Source: Paenibacillus sp. FSL R5-0912 (GTDB lineage: Bacteria > Bacillota > Bacilli > Paenibacillales > Paenibacillaceae). From it: a DNA stretch of 64,000 nucleotides. The notes under the pieces were generated by a model, which was not told where the DNA came from, ran no database searches, and saw only the letters and a program-made list of their open reading frames with translations. Below, piece after piece: positions 1 through 8,122 of this stretch (position 1 is its first letter; every line of letters starts with the position of its first letter). The stretch spans positions 3,720,001 to 3,784,000 of the forward strand of contig NZ_CP009282.1 in the NCBI RefSeq assembly GCF_000758605.1. The letters run 5' to 3'. Made by a program: the position numbers and the translations under genes.

Positions 1-1
1 C

Positions 2-382
2 GGAATCGGGGTATTCATCCTGGTGATCGCTTCGATCTCCATCATTGTGGCTATGACCATGTCGACTCATCAGCGGCGCCGGCAGATTGGAATTATGAAG
101 GTGCTGGGAGCGAACATGGGGCAGATCCGCAATATGTTCATTACAGAAGCTGCGCTTCTGGGACTGCTGGGCGGAATGCTTGGTGTCTTGTTCTCTTACT
201 TGATTGTCATGGGGCTGAATAAGCTGGTCGGTTCGGCAGGCGATGGAATGAATTTCTTCATCCCGCCGATGAATTTGCCGATCGGGATGTCCTTTGCCAT
301 TATGACCGGCGTATTGTCGGGGATTTATCCGGCGATCAGCGCCTCCAGAACCGATGCATTAACTGCCATTAAACGAGACTAA
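2..382 (+). CDS. ABC transporter permease, FtsX/MacB type (3' part only)
   Basis: The reading frame is open from the window edge, so only the last ~126 residues are present. They hold two hydrophobic segments flanking a basic/amphipathic stretch (STHQRRRQIGIMKVLGAN), which is the hallmark of the C-terminal FtsX domain of MacB-type permeases, and a conserved ending with PA(I/S)xAxRxxAxxAI character (ISASRTDALTAIKRD). The family works with a cytoplasmic ATPase and an extracytoplasmic adaptor to export peptides, antibiotics or lipids. The adaptor follows 24 bp downstream in the same orientation, so both should be co-transcribed. The ATPase is presumably upstream, outside the window. Confidence 0.85.
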   Translation, partial: GIGVFILVIASISIIVAMTMSTHQRRRQIGIMKVLGANMGQIRNMFITEAALLGLLGGMLGVLFSYLIVMGLNKLVGSAGDGMNFFIPPMNLPIGMSFAIMTGVLSGIYPAISASRTDALTAIKRD

Positions 383-406
383 CCCTAAGCTAGAAAGGAA
401 GCCGAA

Positions 407-1510
407 ATGATGAAGAGGACTCTAAAGAAGAGCCTGAAGTGGATCATAATCTTAGGTATCATCAGTACCGCAGGTTATCTGGGGTATACCAAATTCTTCA
501 AGGGCAAGGAGGTTGCGGAGCTTCCGCCGGAAACGATGCAGGTGATCAGCTTCCCGGTAACAGAGGAAACGCTAACCACCTCGATACAGATCAAGGGCAG
601 ATCGCAATACCAGCAGGAGACGCTGGTATACGCACCTTTCGCCTCCAAGGTTACGGCTTGGAAGGTCGAGAATGGGGCGCAGGTGAAGAAGGGCGATGTG
701 CTCTTCACTCTGGATCAGACTACGCTCCGCAATGAGATTGCGACAGCAGAGGCTGCCAACCGCAAGGCGAAGCTGGAGGGAGAGCTGAACGCTTTTGTCA
801 GCCAGCAGGAGGACGATACTGCGGCTCCGGCCGGTACGGAAGCGGAACGGCTGAAAGCATTGGCCGCCCAGGAAACGGCGCGACTGAACGACGAGCTGAA
901 TCAGGTGACTGCCGAGATTCAAGCCAAGGAGCTTTCGGAGAAGAAGGCGAAGCTGGGCACTGCCGTGTATCATGCACCGGAGAACGGCATCTTCCTGTTT
1001 GACAGCAGCACTGAACGGCCGCAGACGGTAACCGACAATCAATACATCGGCAAGATTGTGGACATGAAGAAGGTGGAGTTCATTGCCCAGGTCGGAGAGC
1101 AGGATATCTTCCGCATCAAAAAAGGCATGAAGGTTAAGGTGAAGATGACCGCGATGAAGGACCTGATCCTGAACGGTGAGGTAACAGAAGTAGCCAAATT
1201 TGCCACCACCACCACAGGCCAGAACACAGCCGGACAAATTCCGCAATTTGAAGTCGTCATCTCCCTCCAGCCGGACGAGCATTTGATCGGCGGACTCAGC
1301 CTGAGCGGAGACATCGAAACCTCGCGCAAAGAGAAAGCAGTGGTTGTATCCAATATCGCTGTTATCCGTGAAGGTGAATTGGCCTTTGTGATGCTGGACA
1401 AAGGGAACGGGCAGTATGAACGGAAAGAGATTAAGGTCGGAATGGAAACAACAGACAAAACGGAAGTGCTGTCAGGACTGAAGGCAGGAGACACCGTAGT
1501 TCTGCAGTAG
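407..1510 (+). CDS. HlyD/MacA-family efflux adaptor (YknX-like)
   Basis: 367-residue membrane fusion protein. A single N-terminal membrane anchor lies at about residues 10-28 after a KR/KK-rich start. It is followed by a biotinyl-lipoyl-like half-motif (VYAPFASKVTAWKVENGAQV, ~residues 74-93), a coiled-coil hairpin of about 60 residues rich in A/E/K/L (~110-180), the returning half-motif around YHAPENGIF, and beta-barrel segments. In Gram-positive bacteria such proteins (YknX is the named example) sit on the outer face of the membrane and couple to a MacB-type permease, whose 3' end lies just upstream. The start is ATG at 407 behind AGAAAGGAAG; the second ATG at 410 is also possible. A strong terminator follows directly. 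The substrate cannot be told from sequence. Confidence 0.85.
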   Translation: MMKRTLKKSLKWIIILGIISTAGYLGYTKFFKGKEVAELPPETMQVISFPVTEETLTTSIQIKGRSQYQQETLVYAPFASKVTAWKVENGAQVKKGDVLFTLDQTTLRNEIATAEAANRKAKLEGELNAFVSQQEDDTAAPAGTEAERLKALAAQETARLNDELNQVTAEIQAKELSEKKAKLGTAVYHAPENGIFLFDSSTERPQTVTDNQYIGKIVDMKKVEFIAQVGEQDIFRIKKGMKVKVKMTAMKDLILNGEVTEVAKFATTTTGQNTAGQIPQFEVVISLQPDEHLIGGLSLSGDIETSRKEKAVVVSNIAVIREGELAFVMLDKGNGQYERKEIKVGMETTDKTEVLSGLKAGDTVVLQ

Positions 1511-1524
1511 TATAGCAACAATGA

Positions 1525-1566
1525 ATAGCCCCAACCGGGTTGATTGCCGGGTTTGGGGCTATTTTT
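1525..1566 (+). terminator. Rho-independent terminator of the permease/adaptor operon
   Basis: ATAGCCCCAA pairs with TTGGGGCTAT, extended by CCGGG/CCGG, around a short loop and followed by TTTTT. It lies 15 bp after the adaptor stop codon. Confidence 0.9.
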
Positions 1567-1652
1567 AAATACAAATTACAGGCGGAGCGCGGCGGATGAT
1601 CTAAGTGGAATTAGTACATCTAATTTGATGTCACGGGCACAATTCCTGGAAA

Positions 1653-1790
1653 CAGTTGGATAAACAACACTTAATCAGACCGAATTCTGCTAAAATCCTT
1701 GGGGCTCAGTGGATTAATTGTACTTTTTCCAACTGCCTCCCTGAAGCGCATGGTTTCGGCAGAATTAAGTGCCTTTTTTCCAACTCTGCT
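1653..1790. repeat. Dispersed intergenic repeat cluster (three copies, mixed orientation)
   Basis: The 314-bp gap between the adaptor terminator and nagZ has no gene. It carries a degenerate ~25-bp motif, consensus AGTTGGAAAAnnnnCACTTAATTCTGC, as one forward copy (1653-1676) and two reverse copies (1713-1735 and 1760-1790). The same motif recurs four times at 43221-43405. Function unknown; the mixed orientation and intergenic placement suggest a genome-wide dispersed element. Confidence 0.6.
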
Positions 1791-1880
1791 GGTTCACACC
1801 TCTCGCTACTGCATAAGGAGTAAGCTTCACTTCCCCAGAGCGTATAAATTGTTGAGAGTGGTACCGATTCCGCTTGTTAA

Positions 1881-3251
1881 CTACTTGTTCTGATGAAATG
1901 GCTTACGCCAAGCTTTGATCCCGTTGTTCAGCCCGGTAAGATCCGGGACGGGGACCACCTGATCAGTCAGCTCATATTTGGCTTTCAGTGCAAGAATGCG
2001 GTAGACACTTTCATCAATCCGTGATTCTGTGATCGTACCGTCCTTCACGCTGCTAAGCAGAGCGGCACGCACCGCCTGCTCATTCTTGTACTCGTGGGCG
2101 ACCAGCAGAATATCGCTGCCGGCCCGTACAGTATCGACTGCAGCCGCAGCGAGGCTGTAGTTCTTGACGATAGCGCCCATCGTAAGATCATCGGTAATGA
2201 CAACTCCCTTGAAGCCCATCTCTCCGCGCAGCTGCTCGCCGATGATTACTTTGGACAGGGAAGCGGGTTTCTCAGGGTCCAGCTTCGGATACAGGATATG
2301 GGCTACCATAACTGCATCTGCCTTCTCCTTAATAGCCGCCTGGAAAGGTAGCCATTCCAGCTTGGCGAGCTGCGCCTCGGTTTTGTTAATTACCGGCAGC
2401 TCCAGATGGGAATCCACGGAAGTATCCCCATGGCCGGGATAATGCTTCACTACAGGCACAATCCCTTCAGACTCCAAGCCCTTCATTTCGGCGATGCCGA
2501 GTCGGACTACCAGATCTGCAGTGCTGCCGAAGGACCGGTCACCAATAACCGGGTTATCCGGATTGCTGTTAATATCAAGGACAGGTGCGAAATCCATGTT
2601 GAAGCCGGAGGACTTCACGGCCCGGGCGAGAAGTTCGCCCATTGTTCCGGCATCGGTGGCAGTATTCCCTTTTCCTACCGCTGCATTTGAAGGGAACACT
2701 GCGTATTCAGCAGGAAGCCTGCTCACCTTGCCGCCTTCCTGGTCCACACTCATGAACAGCGGGGCAGGGTTGCCGTTATTGCTTTTCTTCAAGGCATTGG
2801 TCAGACTGACCAATTGCTTCAGGCTGCTGATATTATCGGAATAGAGGATGATTCCGCCAACCTTGTCTTCGGCAATCATCTTCTGTGCCGCTGACTCTGC
2901 CGCAGTTCCATCGATTCCGACCAGCAGCATCTGCCCGATCTTGTCCTCCAGAGTCATTCCGGCTAGCTTCCGGGAGATAACGTCACTAGTGTCTGTACTG
3001 TTTGCTGCCGAAGCAGGAGTAGCGGAGGGCTGGACACTGGCTGCAGGTGTTTCTGCTGCTGCTGCCGGTGTAGTTACCGGAGCAGAGGGAGAAGCTGACG
3101 CCGGTGCCCGGGAAGGACCCGTTCCTGCCTGTGCAGAGCTTCCGTTTCCTCCACAACCACTTGCCAGCAGAAGACAAACAACGGTTGTCACTAGGAAGAG
3201 AGGGCGCTGATGCAGGGACGATTTATATTGCCGTGGGCTGAACCATTTCAT
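1881..3251 (-). CDS. nagZ: Beta-N-acetylhexosaminidase, GH3 lipoprotein
   Basis: 456 residues from ATG 3251. This start has an upstream GAAAGGACG ribosome site; the open frame extends to 3368 but that extension lacks one and would overlap the ferritin start. The N-terminus is a lipoprotein signal (LLLASGC, lipidated Cys33) followed by a long Ala/Pro/Ser/Thr linker to about residue 90, so the enzyme is tethered outside the membrane. GH3 NagZ marks are KHYPGHGDTSVDSH (~residues 266-280, with the Asp/His catalytic pair of this subfamily) and ITDDLTMGAI (~351-360). NagZ removes N-acetylglucosamine from muropeptides; Firmicute homologues act on secreted wall fragments. It is divergent from ferritin, with which it shares a ~115-bp promoter region. 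Confidence 0.92.
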   Translation of the reverse strand: MKWFSPRQYKSSLHQRPLFLVTTVVCLLLASGCGGNGSSAQAGTGPSRAPASASPSAPVTTPAAAAETPAASVQPSATPASAANSTDTSDVISRKLAGMTLEDKIGQMLLVGIDGTAAESAAQKMIAEDKVGGIILYSDNISSLKQLVSLTNALKKSNNGNPAPLFMSVDQEGGKVSRLPAEYAVFPSNAAVGKGNTATDAGTMGELLARAVKSSGFNMDFAPVLDINSNPDNPVIGDRSFGSTADLVVRLGIAEMKGLESEGIVPVVKHYPGHGDTSVDSHLELPVINKTEAQLAKLEWLPFQAAIKEKADAVMVAHILYPKLDPEKPASLSKVIIGEQLRGEMGFKGVVITDDLTMGAIVKNYSLAAAAVDTVRAGSDILLVAHEYKNEQAVRAALLSSVKDGTITESRIDESVYRILALKAKYELTDQVVPVPDLTGLNNGIKAWRKPFHQNK

Positions 3252-3367
3252 TGTTGGAATTCGTCCTTTCGGTTGCTGATTGGCGGGTAGGAATGTTAAG
3301 ATGAAGTAGATTTTACATAAGAACTGCTTACTGTGTACACAAATGAGAAGGATGAGGTGACCTGTCA

Positions 3368-3871
3368 ATGAAAGAACAATTAATGAACACGCTAAATGAA
3401 CAGATGAATTTCGAGTTCTACTCCGCTCATGTATACCTGGCGATGGCCGCGTATTGTTCCGGTGAAAGTCTGGATGGATTCGCCAACTTTTTCCTGGTGC
3501 AGGCTGAAGAAGAGCGGTTCCATGCGATGAAAATCTACAAATTCCTCAACGACCGTGACTATCGTGCCACCCTTGCCGCCCTGCCGGAGCCGAACAATGA
3601 ATATTCATCTATGCTGGATGCGTTCGAGCATGCCTTCGCCCATGAGCAGCAGAATACGAAGAAATTCTATCATCTGGCTGATTTGGCCCTGGATGAACGC
3701 GAGCATGCTACAATCTATTTCCTCAAATGGTTCATTGACGAGCAGGTGGAAGAAGAAGCGCTCTTCAGCAATATTATCGCCAAGCTCAAACGGATTGAAA
3801 CGGACAGTAATGCTTTCTATATGCTGGATGCCGAGTTCGCCGCCCGTTCCTTTACACCTCCGGCGGAATAA
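3368..3871 (+). CDS. ftnA: Ferritin (non-haem iron storage)
   Basis: 167 residues, the usual length of bacterial ferritin. The four-helix bundle ligands are visible: Glu16 (NFEFYSAH), Glu49 and His52 (EEERFHAMK), Glu near residue 93 (HEQQNT) and Glu near 126 (DEQVEEE), which build the di-iron ferroxidase site. The product oxidises Fe(II) and stores it in a 24-mer cytoplasmic shell. The start is ATG 3368 behind GAGGTGA. The gene stands alone between a divergent promoter and its own terminator. I do not see a clear Fur or PerR box in the short upstream gap, though either regulator would be expected from family knowledge. Confidence 0.93.
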   Translation: MKEQLMNTLNEQMNFEFYSAHVYLAMAAYCSGESLDGFANFFLVQAEEERFHAMKIYKFLNDRDYRATLAALPEPNNEYSSMLDAFEHAFAHEQQNTKKFYHLADLALDEREHATIYFLKWFIDEQVEEEALFSNIIAKLKRIETDSNAFYMLDAEFAARSFTPPAE

Positions 3872-3906
3872 AATAATTCCGGACTTGTCCCTTTCGTTTG
3901 CTTTTA

Positions 3907-3945
3907 CAGCGGATACCTCCTATATAAGGAGGGGATCCGCTTTTT
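3907..3945 (+). terminator. Terminator after ferritin
   Basis: AGCGGATnCCTCC pairs with GGAGGggATCCGCT around TATATAA, followed by TTTTT. Confidence 0.85.
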
Positions 3946-3989
3946 AATGCGGCTGCCGTGACGGCTTCTTATTAGTTAGACGATGTTTG

Positions 3990-4197
3990 CAATGAAAAGT
4001 TACAGGGTTCTGCGACAGGGATTCGTGCTCCATGTTGAACCGGGGCAAACAATGTTGCGCAAGGCAACATACTTCCGGCTCCGCAACTCTATTTGGCGGG
4101 GTTAACTCTTGCGCAGTCCGGCAACACTGTTTCTCTAGACCCACCCGCCAGTCAGCGTGTAGTATGGAACAATACTAATATTTGGAGGTCCTTTTTC
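3990..4197 (+). promoter_or_regulatory. Long, probably structured leader upstream of the cation transporter
   Basis: About 250 bp separate the ferritin terminator from the transporter start. They contain nested pairing: ATGTTGC-gcaag-GCAACAT is a perfect hairpin (about 4051-4070), flanked by CCGG...CCGG that can extend it, and further GC-rich complementary blocks follow up to the ribosome site. A metal-sensing riboswitch would fit a metal exporter, but I could not match the conserved blocks of yybP-ykoY (Mn), NiCo or M-box classes by eye. Function is therefore open. Confidence 0.35.
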
Positions 4198-5061
4198 TTG
4201 GATAATTACAGCGATATTAAACAAAGTGAAAAAGGGGCTTGGCTCAGTCTACTAGCCTACATCTTGCTATCTGCCGTCAAATTGTTTATCGGCTCCGTTT
4301 CAGGCTCGCAGGCACTACTTGCCGACGGACTGAATAACAGCACCGATATTATTGCTTCCATAGCCATTTTGACAGGCCTGAAGATTTCCCGCAGACCCCC
4401 GGATTCCAATCACAGCTATGGTCATTTCAGAGCAGAGACAGTTGCTGCACTGATCGCCTCCTTCATTATGATTGCTGTAGGCTTTCAAGTGCTGTATCAG
4501 GGTGTCAACAAGTTCATTCAGCCTTCGCTGGAAACCCCTGATCTAATTGCCGCGTGGACGGCAGCTGCCTGTGCTGTGATTATGATCGCTGTGTTTAGGT
4601 ATAACATCAAGCTTGCCCGTAAATTGAACAGCAATGCGATGCATGCCGTTGCCCAGGATAACCGTTCGGATGCGCTCGTAAGCGTGGGTGCCTTTATTGG
4701 TATTATCGGCTCACAGTTCGGCATTCCCTGGCTTGATCCGCTTACTGCTACCATTGTCGGTCTGCTGATTTGCAAAACCGCTTGGGATATCTTCCGCAAA
4801 GCCACTCATGACCTGACAGACGGATTCGATGCAAGTGAGCTGGAGTTAATGAAGCAGACGGTATCGGAGATTGAAGGCGTAGAGTTAATTAAGGATATCA
4901 AAGCCCGCATTCACGGAAACAATGTACTAGTGGATACTACGGTACTTGTGGATTCCAGACTGAATGTGGTGCAGAGCCATGATATTACGGAAGAGATTGA
5001 GGACCAGTTGAAAGACCGCCATCAAGTAGCTACGGTGCTTGTCCATATTGAACCCTTGTGA
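4198..5061 (+). CDS. Cation diffusion facilitator (CDF) metal exporter
   Basis: 287 residues if started at TTG 4198, which sits 8 bp behind a perfect GGAGGT. The frame is open further up to ATG 4093, but that start has no ribosome site. The protein has six predicted membrane helices and a C-terminal cytoplasmic ferredoxin-like domain (~200-287, ending VATVLVHIEP). Metal site A residues appear as Asp43 and Asn47 in helix 2 (LADGLNNSTD) and two Asp near 153/157 in helix 5 (DNRSD). The His typical of zinc transporters at the first helix-5 position is Asp here, and Asn replaces one helix-2 Asp, a pattern reported for manganese CDFs (MntE/MneP type). Mn(II) export is thus inferred, not shown. Confidence 0.85.
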   Translation: MDNYSDIKQSEKGAWLSLLAYILLSAVKLFIGSVSGSQALLADGLNNSTDIIASIAILTGLKISRRPPDSNHSYGHFRAETVAALIASFIMIAVGFQVLYQGVNKFIQPSLETPDLIAAWTAAACAVIMIAVFRYNIKLARKLNSNAMHAVAQDNRSDALVSVGAFIGIIGSQFGIPWLDPLTATIVGLLICKTAWDIFRKATHDLTDGFDASELELMKQTVSEIEGVELIKDIKARIHGNNVLVDTTVLVDSRLNVVQSHDITEEIEDQLKDRHQVATVLVHIEPL

Positions 5062-5098
5062 TTCATATATAGTTGCTTCGAACCATTGGCAGACAAAC

Positions 5099-5130
5099 GG
5101 ATAGCATATATGCTATCCTTATTTTTTTCT
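5099..5130 (+). terminator. Terminator after the CDF gene
   Basis: Perfect palindrome GGATAGCATATATGCTATCC followed by TTATTTTTTT. Confidence 0.88.
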
Positions 5131-5157
5131 GGAAAACGAATGATGCAAAACGCTCAG

Positions 5158-5457
5158 TTAAAAGATAAAAGAAATAAATGTTTTTGTTTTTTTACGGTAA
5201 TGTTCGAAATCATTGTCATACTTCTCGGCAAGGTACTTATCGAGCATCGGGATGTTGTAGAATGCGAAGAAACAGAACAACCATAGTGGTACGAGCAGCG
5301 CCCATGCGTTCCATGCGGTGAGCGCCATCGCAAGCACCCACAATACATCTCCGAAATAGTTAATATGGACGGAATAGCGGAAGTAGCCGCCTGTATACAG
5401 TTTTCCTTTATGCTCTGGTTTTTGTTTCCATAAATGACGGCATATACAATGTCCCAT
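5158..5457 (-). pseudogene. DUF1295 / isoprenylcysteine-methyltransferase-like membrane protein, 5' end missing
   Basis: 99 codons resembling only the C-terminal part of the DUF1295/steroid-reductase/ICMT fold: KPEHKGKLYTGG, then FRYSVHINYFGD (family consensus YSRHPNYFGE), two hydrophobic segments, and the ending IPMLDKYLAEKYDNDFEHY. Full-length relatives have about 250 residues with several more N-terminal helices. The frame loses similarity at about 5457, exactly where the divergent TetR fragment begins, so the promoter and start are gone. Probably not expressed as a functional enzyme. Confidence 0.65.
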
Positions 5458-5461
5458 CCAT

Positions 5462-5950
5462 TCAAAGGAAGTATCTCAAGTATCCATCTACAATTATTTC
5501 GGGAGCAAGGACGATCTGTTATTTGAAGCTATCAGTGAAATGATGGAGGAACAATTGAAGAGATATGAGCAGTTAATAGAAGGCCATATGTCTTATCCAA
5601 AGCTCATGTATACGGTAATGACGGAGGAAATGAAATACGTCAAGGTCATTCATGACTGCATGAATCAATCTGCTGATAGTCTTGCGATGCAAGGGAGAGT
5701 GGACCGGTTTCTGGCGATGAGGTTCGTTCCATTTCTGCTGAAGCTCGTTCAGCGCGGGAAGGAGGAGCAGTATGTGGCAGAGGATTTGAAGGAAGACGAA
5801 CTATTCTTTTATTTCAATATGTACCAGAAAGCGATGATTCAGTTCCAAGAGACTGGACCTTCCGATCATCCTGTTATTTCCGAAGAACGCTTTATTCAAT
5901 TTTTCTTCAAAGGTCTTATGGGCGATATGCGGCATGCCAAATCAGAATAG
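5462..5950 (+). pseudogene. TetR-family regulator, N-terminus missing
   Basis: Reading in frame from 5462 gives KEVSQVSIYNYFGSKDDLLF, the recognition-helix end of a TetR helix-turn-helix, followed by a typical ligand domain to 5950. The first ~30 residues, including the start codon and first HTH helices, are absent. The first ATG (5540) lies after the HTH, so any product from it could not bind DNA in the normal way. The break coincides with the end of the neighbouring minus-strand fragment: one deletion appears to have removed the common divergent promoter and both 5' ends. Confidence 0.7.
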
Positions 5951-6024
5951 AGGTATTACCAGTTTTTGAAGTAATAAGAGGGTACTATAACGGGATTTTG
6001 TCATTTTTCCAGCTATACTTGTGA

Positions 6025-6070
6025 TTGGCATGCATTCCAGGAACCGATATATAATAACACTATGTTATTA
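6025..6070 (+). promoter_or_regulatory. Promoter with overlapping palindromic operator for the NrtR-like gene
   Basis: A possible -35 TTGGCA (6025-6030) is followed by TATATA/TATAAT (6048-6055). Over the -10 and just downstream lies a perfect inverted repeat, TAATAACA-CTA-TGTTATTA (6052-6070). Its position on the promoter of a DNA-binding protein gene suggests autoregulation. Confidence 0.55.
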
Positions 6071-6106
6071 ACAAGAGGTATAATTATGAGAAAAAGGAGT
6101 GCACGC

Positions 6107-7012
6107 ATGCCAAACCAACCCGTCACTGATCACAACGGTCTAACCGAAGAGCAGTTCCTGAAGACTTATGACGCCGGGAACTATGAACGTCCGTCTGTTG
6201 CTGTGGATATGCTGATCTTCACCGTAATGGAGGAGCAGCAGGATAATTACCGCAAGCTGGCCGAGAAATCACTGCAGCTTCTGCTGATACAGCGCGGTGA
6301 ACATCCTTTTCTGGGACAATGGGCGTTGCCTGGAGGATTCGTGGGGATCCACGAAAGCGTAGAGGAGGCAGCCCGCCGGGAGCTGTACAGTGAGACTAAT
6401 ATTGATAATATTTATATGGAACAGTTATATACCTGGGGCGATGTTCAGCGTGATCCGCGTATGCGTGTGATCAGTTGTTCTTACATGGCACTCGTGGACC
6501 GCAAAGCGTTGACTGTACAGGCAGGGGATGATGCGGCCGCAGCCGCCTGGTTTGAGGTTTCTTACAATATCCTGGAGACACGCCGTGAGGAGCTGGAGCA
6601 GGGCACCCGGCTGGAGACATTTGTGGAGATTATTCTGCAGAATGAACAGGCGAAGCTCAGTGGTGTGGTCAGGCTTACCGAAACCATCCGGGGGCATGTC
6701 CGCCATATGGACCGTGAGATTGTCCGGAGCTCGGGGTTTTCTTTTGACCATCTAATGATGGTGCAGGCTGCAATCGAACGCTTGCGCGGCAAAGCTGAGT
6801 ATACCGATATTGTATTCAATCTGATGCCGCCGCTCTTCACATTGTCCGAGCTTCAGCGTGTGTATGAAATCATCCTTGGCAAAGAGCTGCTCGCCGCCGC
6901 ATTCCGCCGCAAGATTGCTGAGCGGGTGATTGAGACGGATGAGAGTACCCGCGATGCCGGACACCGCCCATCGAAGCTGTACAGATACAATCTAGAGTGG
7001 AATCTAACTTGA
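6107..7012 (+). CDS. NrtR-like regulator: Nudix domain plus winged helix
   Basis: 301 residues from ATG 6107, 8 bp behind AAAAAGGAG; the earlier ATG at 6062 lies inside the operator-like palindrome and has no ribosome site. Residues ~30-170 form a Nudix domain; residues ~215-301 form the NrtR-type winged helix (LPP.FTLSELQRVYEIILGK, FRRK, HRPSKLYRYN). The Nudix box (from Gly77) keeps GxxxxxE and REL but reads REL-Y-S-E-T-N, so one metal-binding Glu is Ser95 and the following Gly is Asn. That suggests the domain senses an ADP-ribose-like ligand rather than hydrolysing it, as in known NrtR repressors. No NAD or sugar genes lie next to it, so its targets are elsewhere apart from its own promoter. 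Confidence 0.8.
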   Translation: MPNQPVTDHNGLTEEQFLKTYDAGNYERPSVAVDMLIFTVMEEQQDNYRKLAEKSLQLLLIQRGEHPFLGQWALPGGFVGIHESVEEAARRELYSETNIDNIYMEQLYTWGDVQRDPRMRVISCSYMALVDRKALTVQAGDDAAAAAWFEVSYNILETRREELEQGTRLETFVEIILQNEQAKLSGVVRLTETIRGHVRHMDREIVRSSGFSFDHLMMVQAAIERLRGKAEYTDIVFNLMPPLFTLSELQRVYEIILGKELLAAAFRRKIAERVIETDESTRDAGHRPSKLYRYNLEWNLT

Positions 7013-7245
7013 GGATGCGAAATATAGGTTAACAGCCTGCTAGAAGACCAGTACAACCTATGTTACAGACTCAGCGGAATTAACATCCAGCCGACTCCAG
7101 AGACCTTACGGATTATCGTGGCTCAGTCCACCTTATTCGACAATTAGCATGACGTGTGATGTTGTTTATAGAGGTTTTATGCGGAAAAGTGGACAATAAA
7201 TTATGCTTTTCATTATGTAATTTATTGTAAAGGGTAGGTGAGTCA

Positions 7246-7659
7246 TTGATTACCTGGAAGGATTCATATGACATCGGAGTAGAGAAGATTGACTGCCAGC
7301 ACAGACAGCTGCTTGTGAAGCTGAATGACTTTTTTGAAGCATGTACCAATCAGCAGGGCAAAGAGAAGATCGAAGAAACACTGAAATTCCTCAAGGACTA
7401 CACCGTGGAGCATTTCGGCAGTGAAGAGCAATTGATGAAGGACATCGACTTCCCTGAACTGACAGAACACCAGAAGACGCATGCTGAATTCGTACAGACC
7501 GTTCTTGATCTGGAAGAGAGCATTAAGACCAAAGGGGTATCCGTATTGTCAACAATCAAGCTTAACCGAACTTTGACTGACTGGCTGATTAATCATATTC
7601 ACAAATGTGACAAGCTGATCGGGGACTGTATCGCAGCCAAAGGTAACAAAGCCGTTTAA
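7246..7659 (+). CDS. Bacteriohemerythrin
   Basis: 137 residues beginning at TTG 7246 after GGTAGGTGAG. The product is a four-helix, non-haem di-iron oxygen-binding protein. The ligand pattern is complete: His19 (DCQHRQ), His near 56 with Glu near 60 (HFGSEEQLM), two His in HQKTHAEF (~74, 78) and the C-terminal HIHKCD (His ~112, Asp ~116). The family binds O2 reversibly or senses it; many free-standing copies serve oxygen supply or iron storage. No signal peptide, so cytoplasmic. Monocistronic, with its own terminator. The 233-bp gap upstream shows no clear motif. Confidence 0.92.
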   Translation: MITWKDSYDIGVEKIDCQHRQLLVKLNDFFEACTNQQGKEKIEETLKFLKDYTVEHFGSEEQLMKDIDFPELTEHQKTHAEFVQTVLDLEESIKTKGVSVLSTIKLNRTLTDWLINHIHKCDKLIGDCIAAKGNKAV

Positions 7660-7680
7660 CTACATAATCCGGAACACGAA

Positions 7681-7707
7681 GATGCCGCAGGGCATTTTCT
7701 TTTTTTA
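7681..7707 (+). terminator. Terminator after bacteriohemerythrin
   Basis: GATGCC-gca-GGGCAT hairpin followed by TTTCTTTTTTT. Confidence 0.75.
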
Positions 7708-7726
7708 GAGGGGAGAGAGGCGCAAT

Positions 7727-7999
7727 ATGGATTGCCTGGGATGCAGAATCGCTAAGGGTATTGAACCAGACCTGAATATTATACTGGAAAATGAACTTAT
7801 CACTTGTGTCCTTGATATCGCTCCGTTCAATGAAGGGCATACCCTGATTCTTCCTAAAAAGCATTACCTGGATACTGACGAGCTGGACCCGGAAACCGCG
7901 CATGCGGTTATGGATGCTTCGCAGAAGGTTACTGCGCTGCTCAAAAGCTTGTACAAACCGGATGGGATTAGAATTTGTGCTGACGGCGGTAAATTTAAC
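7727..7999 (+). pseudogene. HIT-family hydrolase, 5' part (split by IS605-type element)
   Basis: 91 codons from ATG 7727 (strong site GAGGGGAGAGAGG). The sequence is a histidine-triad nucleotide hydrolase up to CADGGKFN: metal/zinc CxxC start (CLGC), LDIAPFNEGHTLILPKKH, then the beta strand before the triad. Coding matches the family up to AAC at 7997-7999 and then enters the insertion element. The remaining 47 codons, with the catalytic triad, resume at 9716. Without them the protein lacks its active site. HIT proteins cleave dinucleotide polyphosphates and AMP adducts. Confidence 0.92.
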
Positions 8000-8122
8000 A
8001 GTTAGCTGTCAGAATTCCCCCACTTCTCTAAGTGGCGGGATGAATGTCAGCGGTCTTTCTCATAGACAAATACAACCTAAAATATTACAATAAAAGTATT
8101 CAGTAGTATTATGAAATAGGTT

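Noticed and set aside
572..1282. 236-codon minus-strand frame opposite the HlyD adaptor
   Set aside because: His/Leu/Arg-rich antisense shadow of a well-supported gene.
3252..3368. NagZ extension to ATG 3368
   Set aside because: It would overlap the ferritin start and place residues before the lipoprotein signal. ATG 3251 has a ribosome site.
3990..4197. yybP-ykoY, NiCo or cobalamin riboswitch
   Set aside because: I could not match their conserved blocks. Only general hairpin structure is visible.
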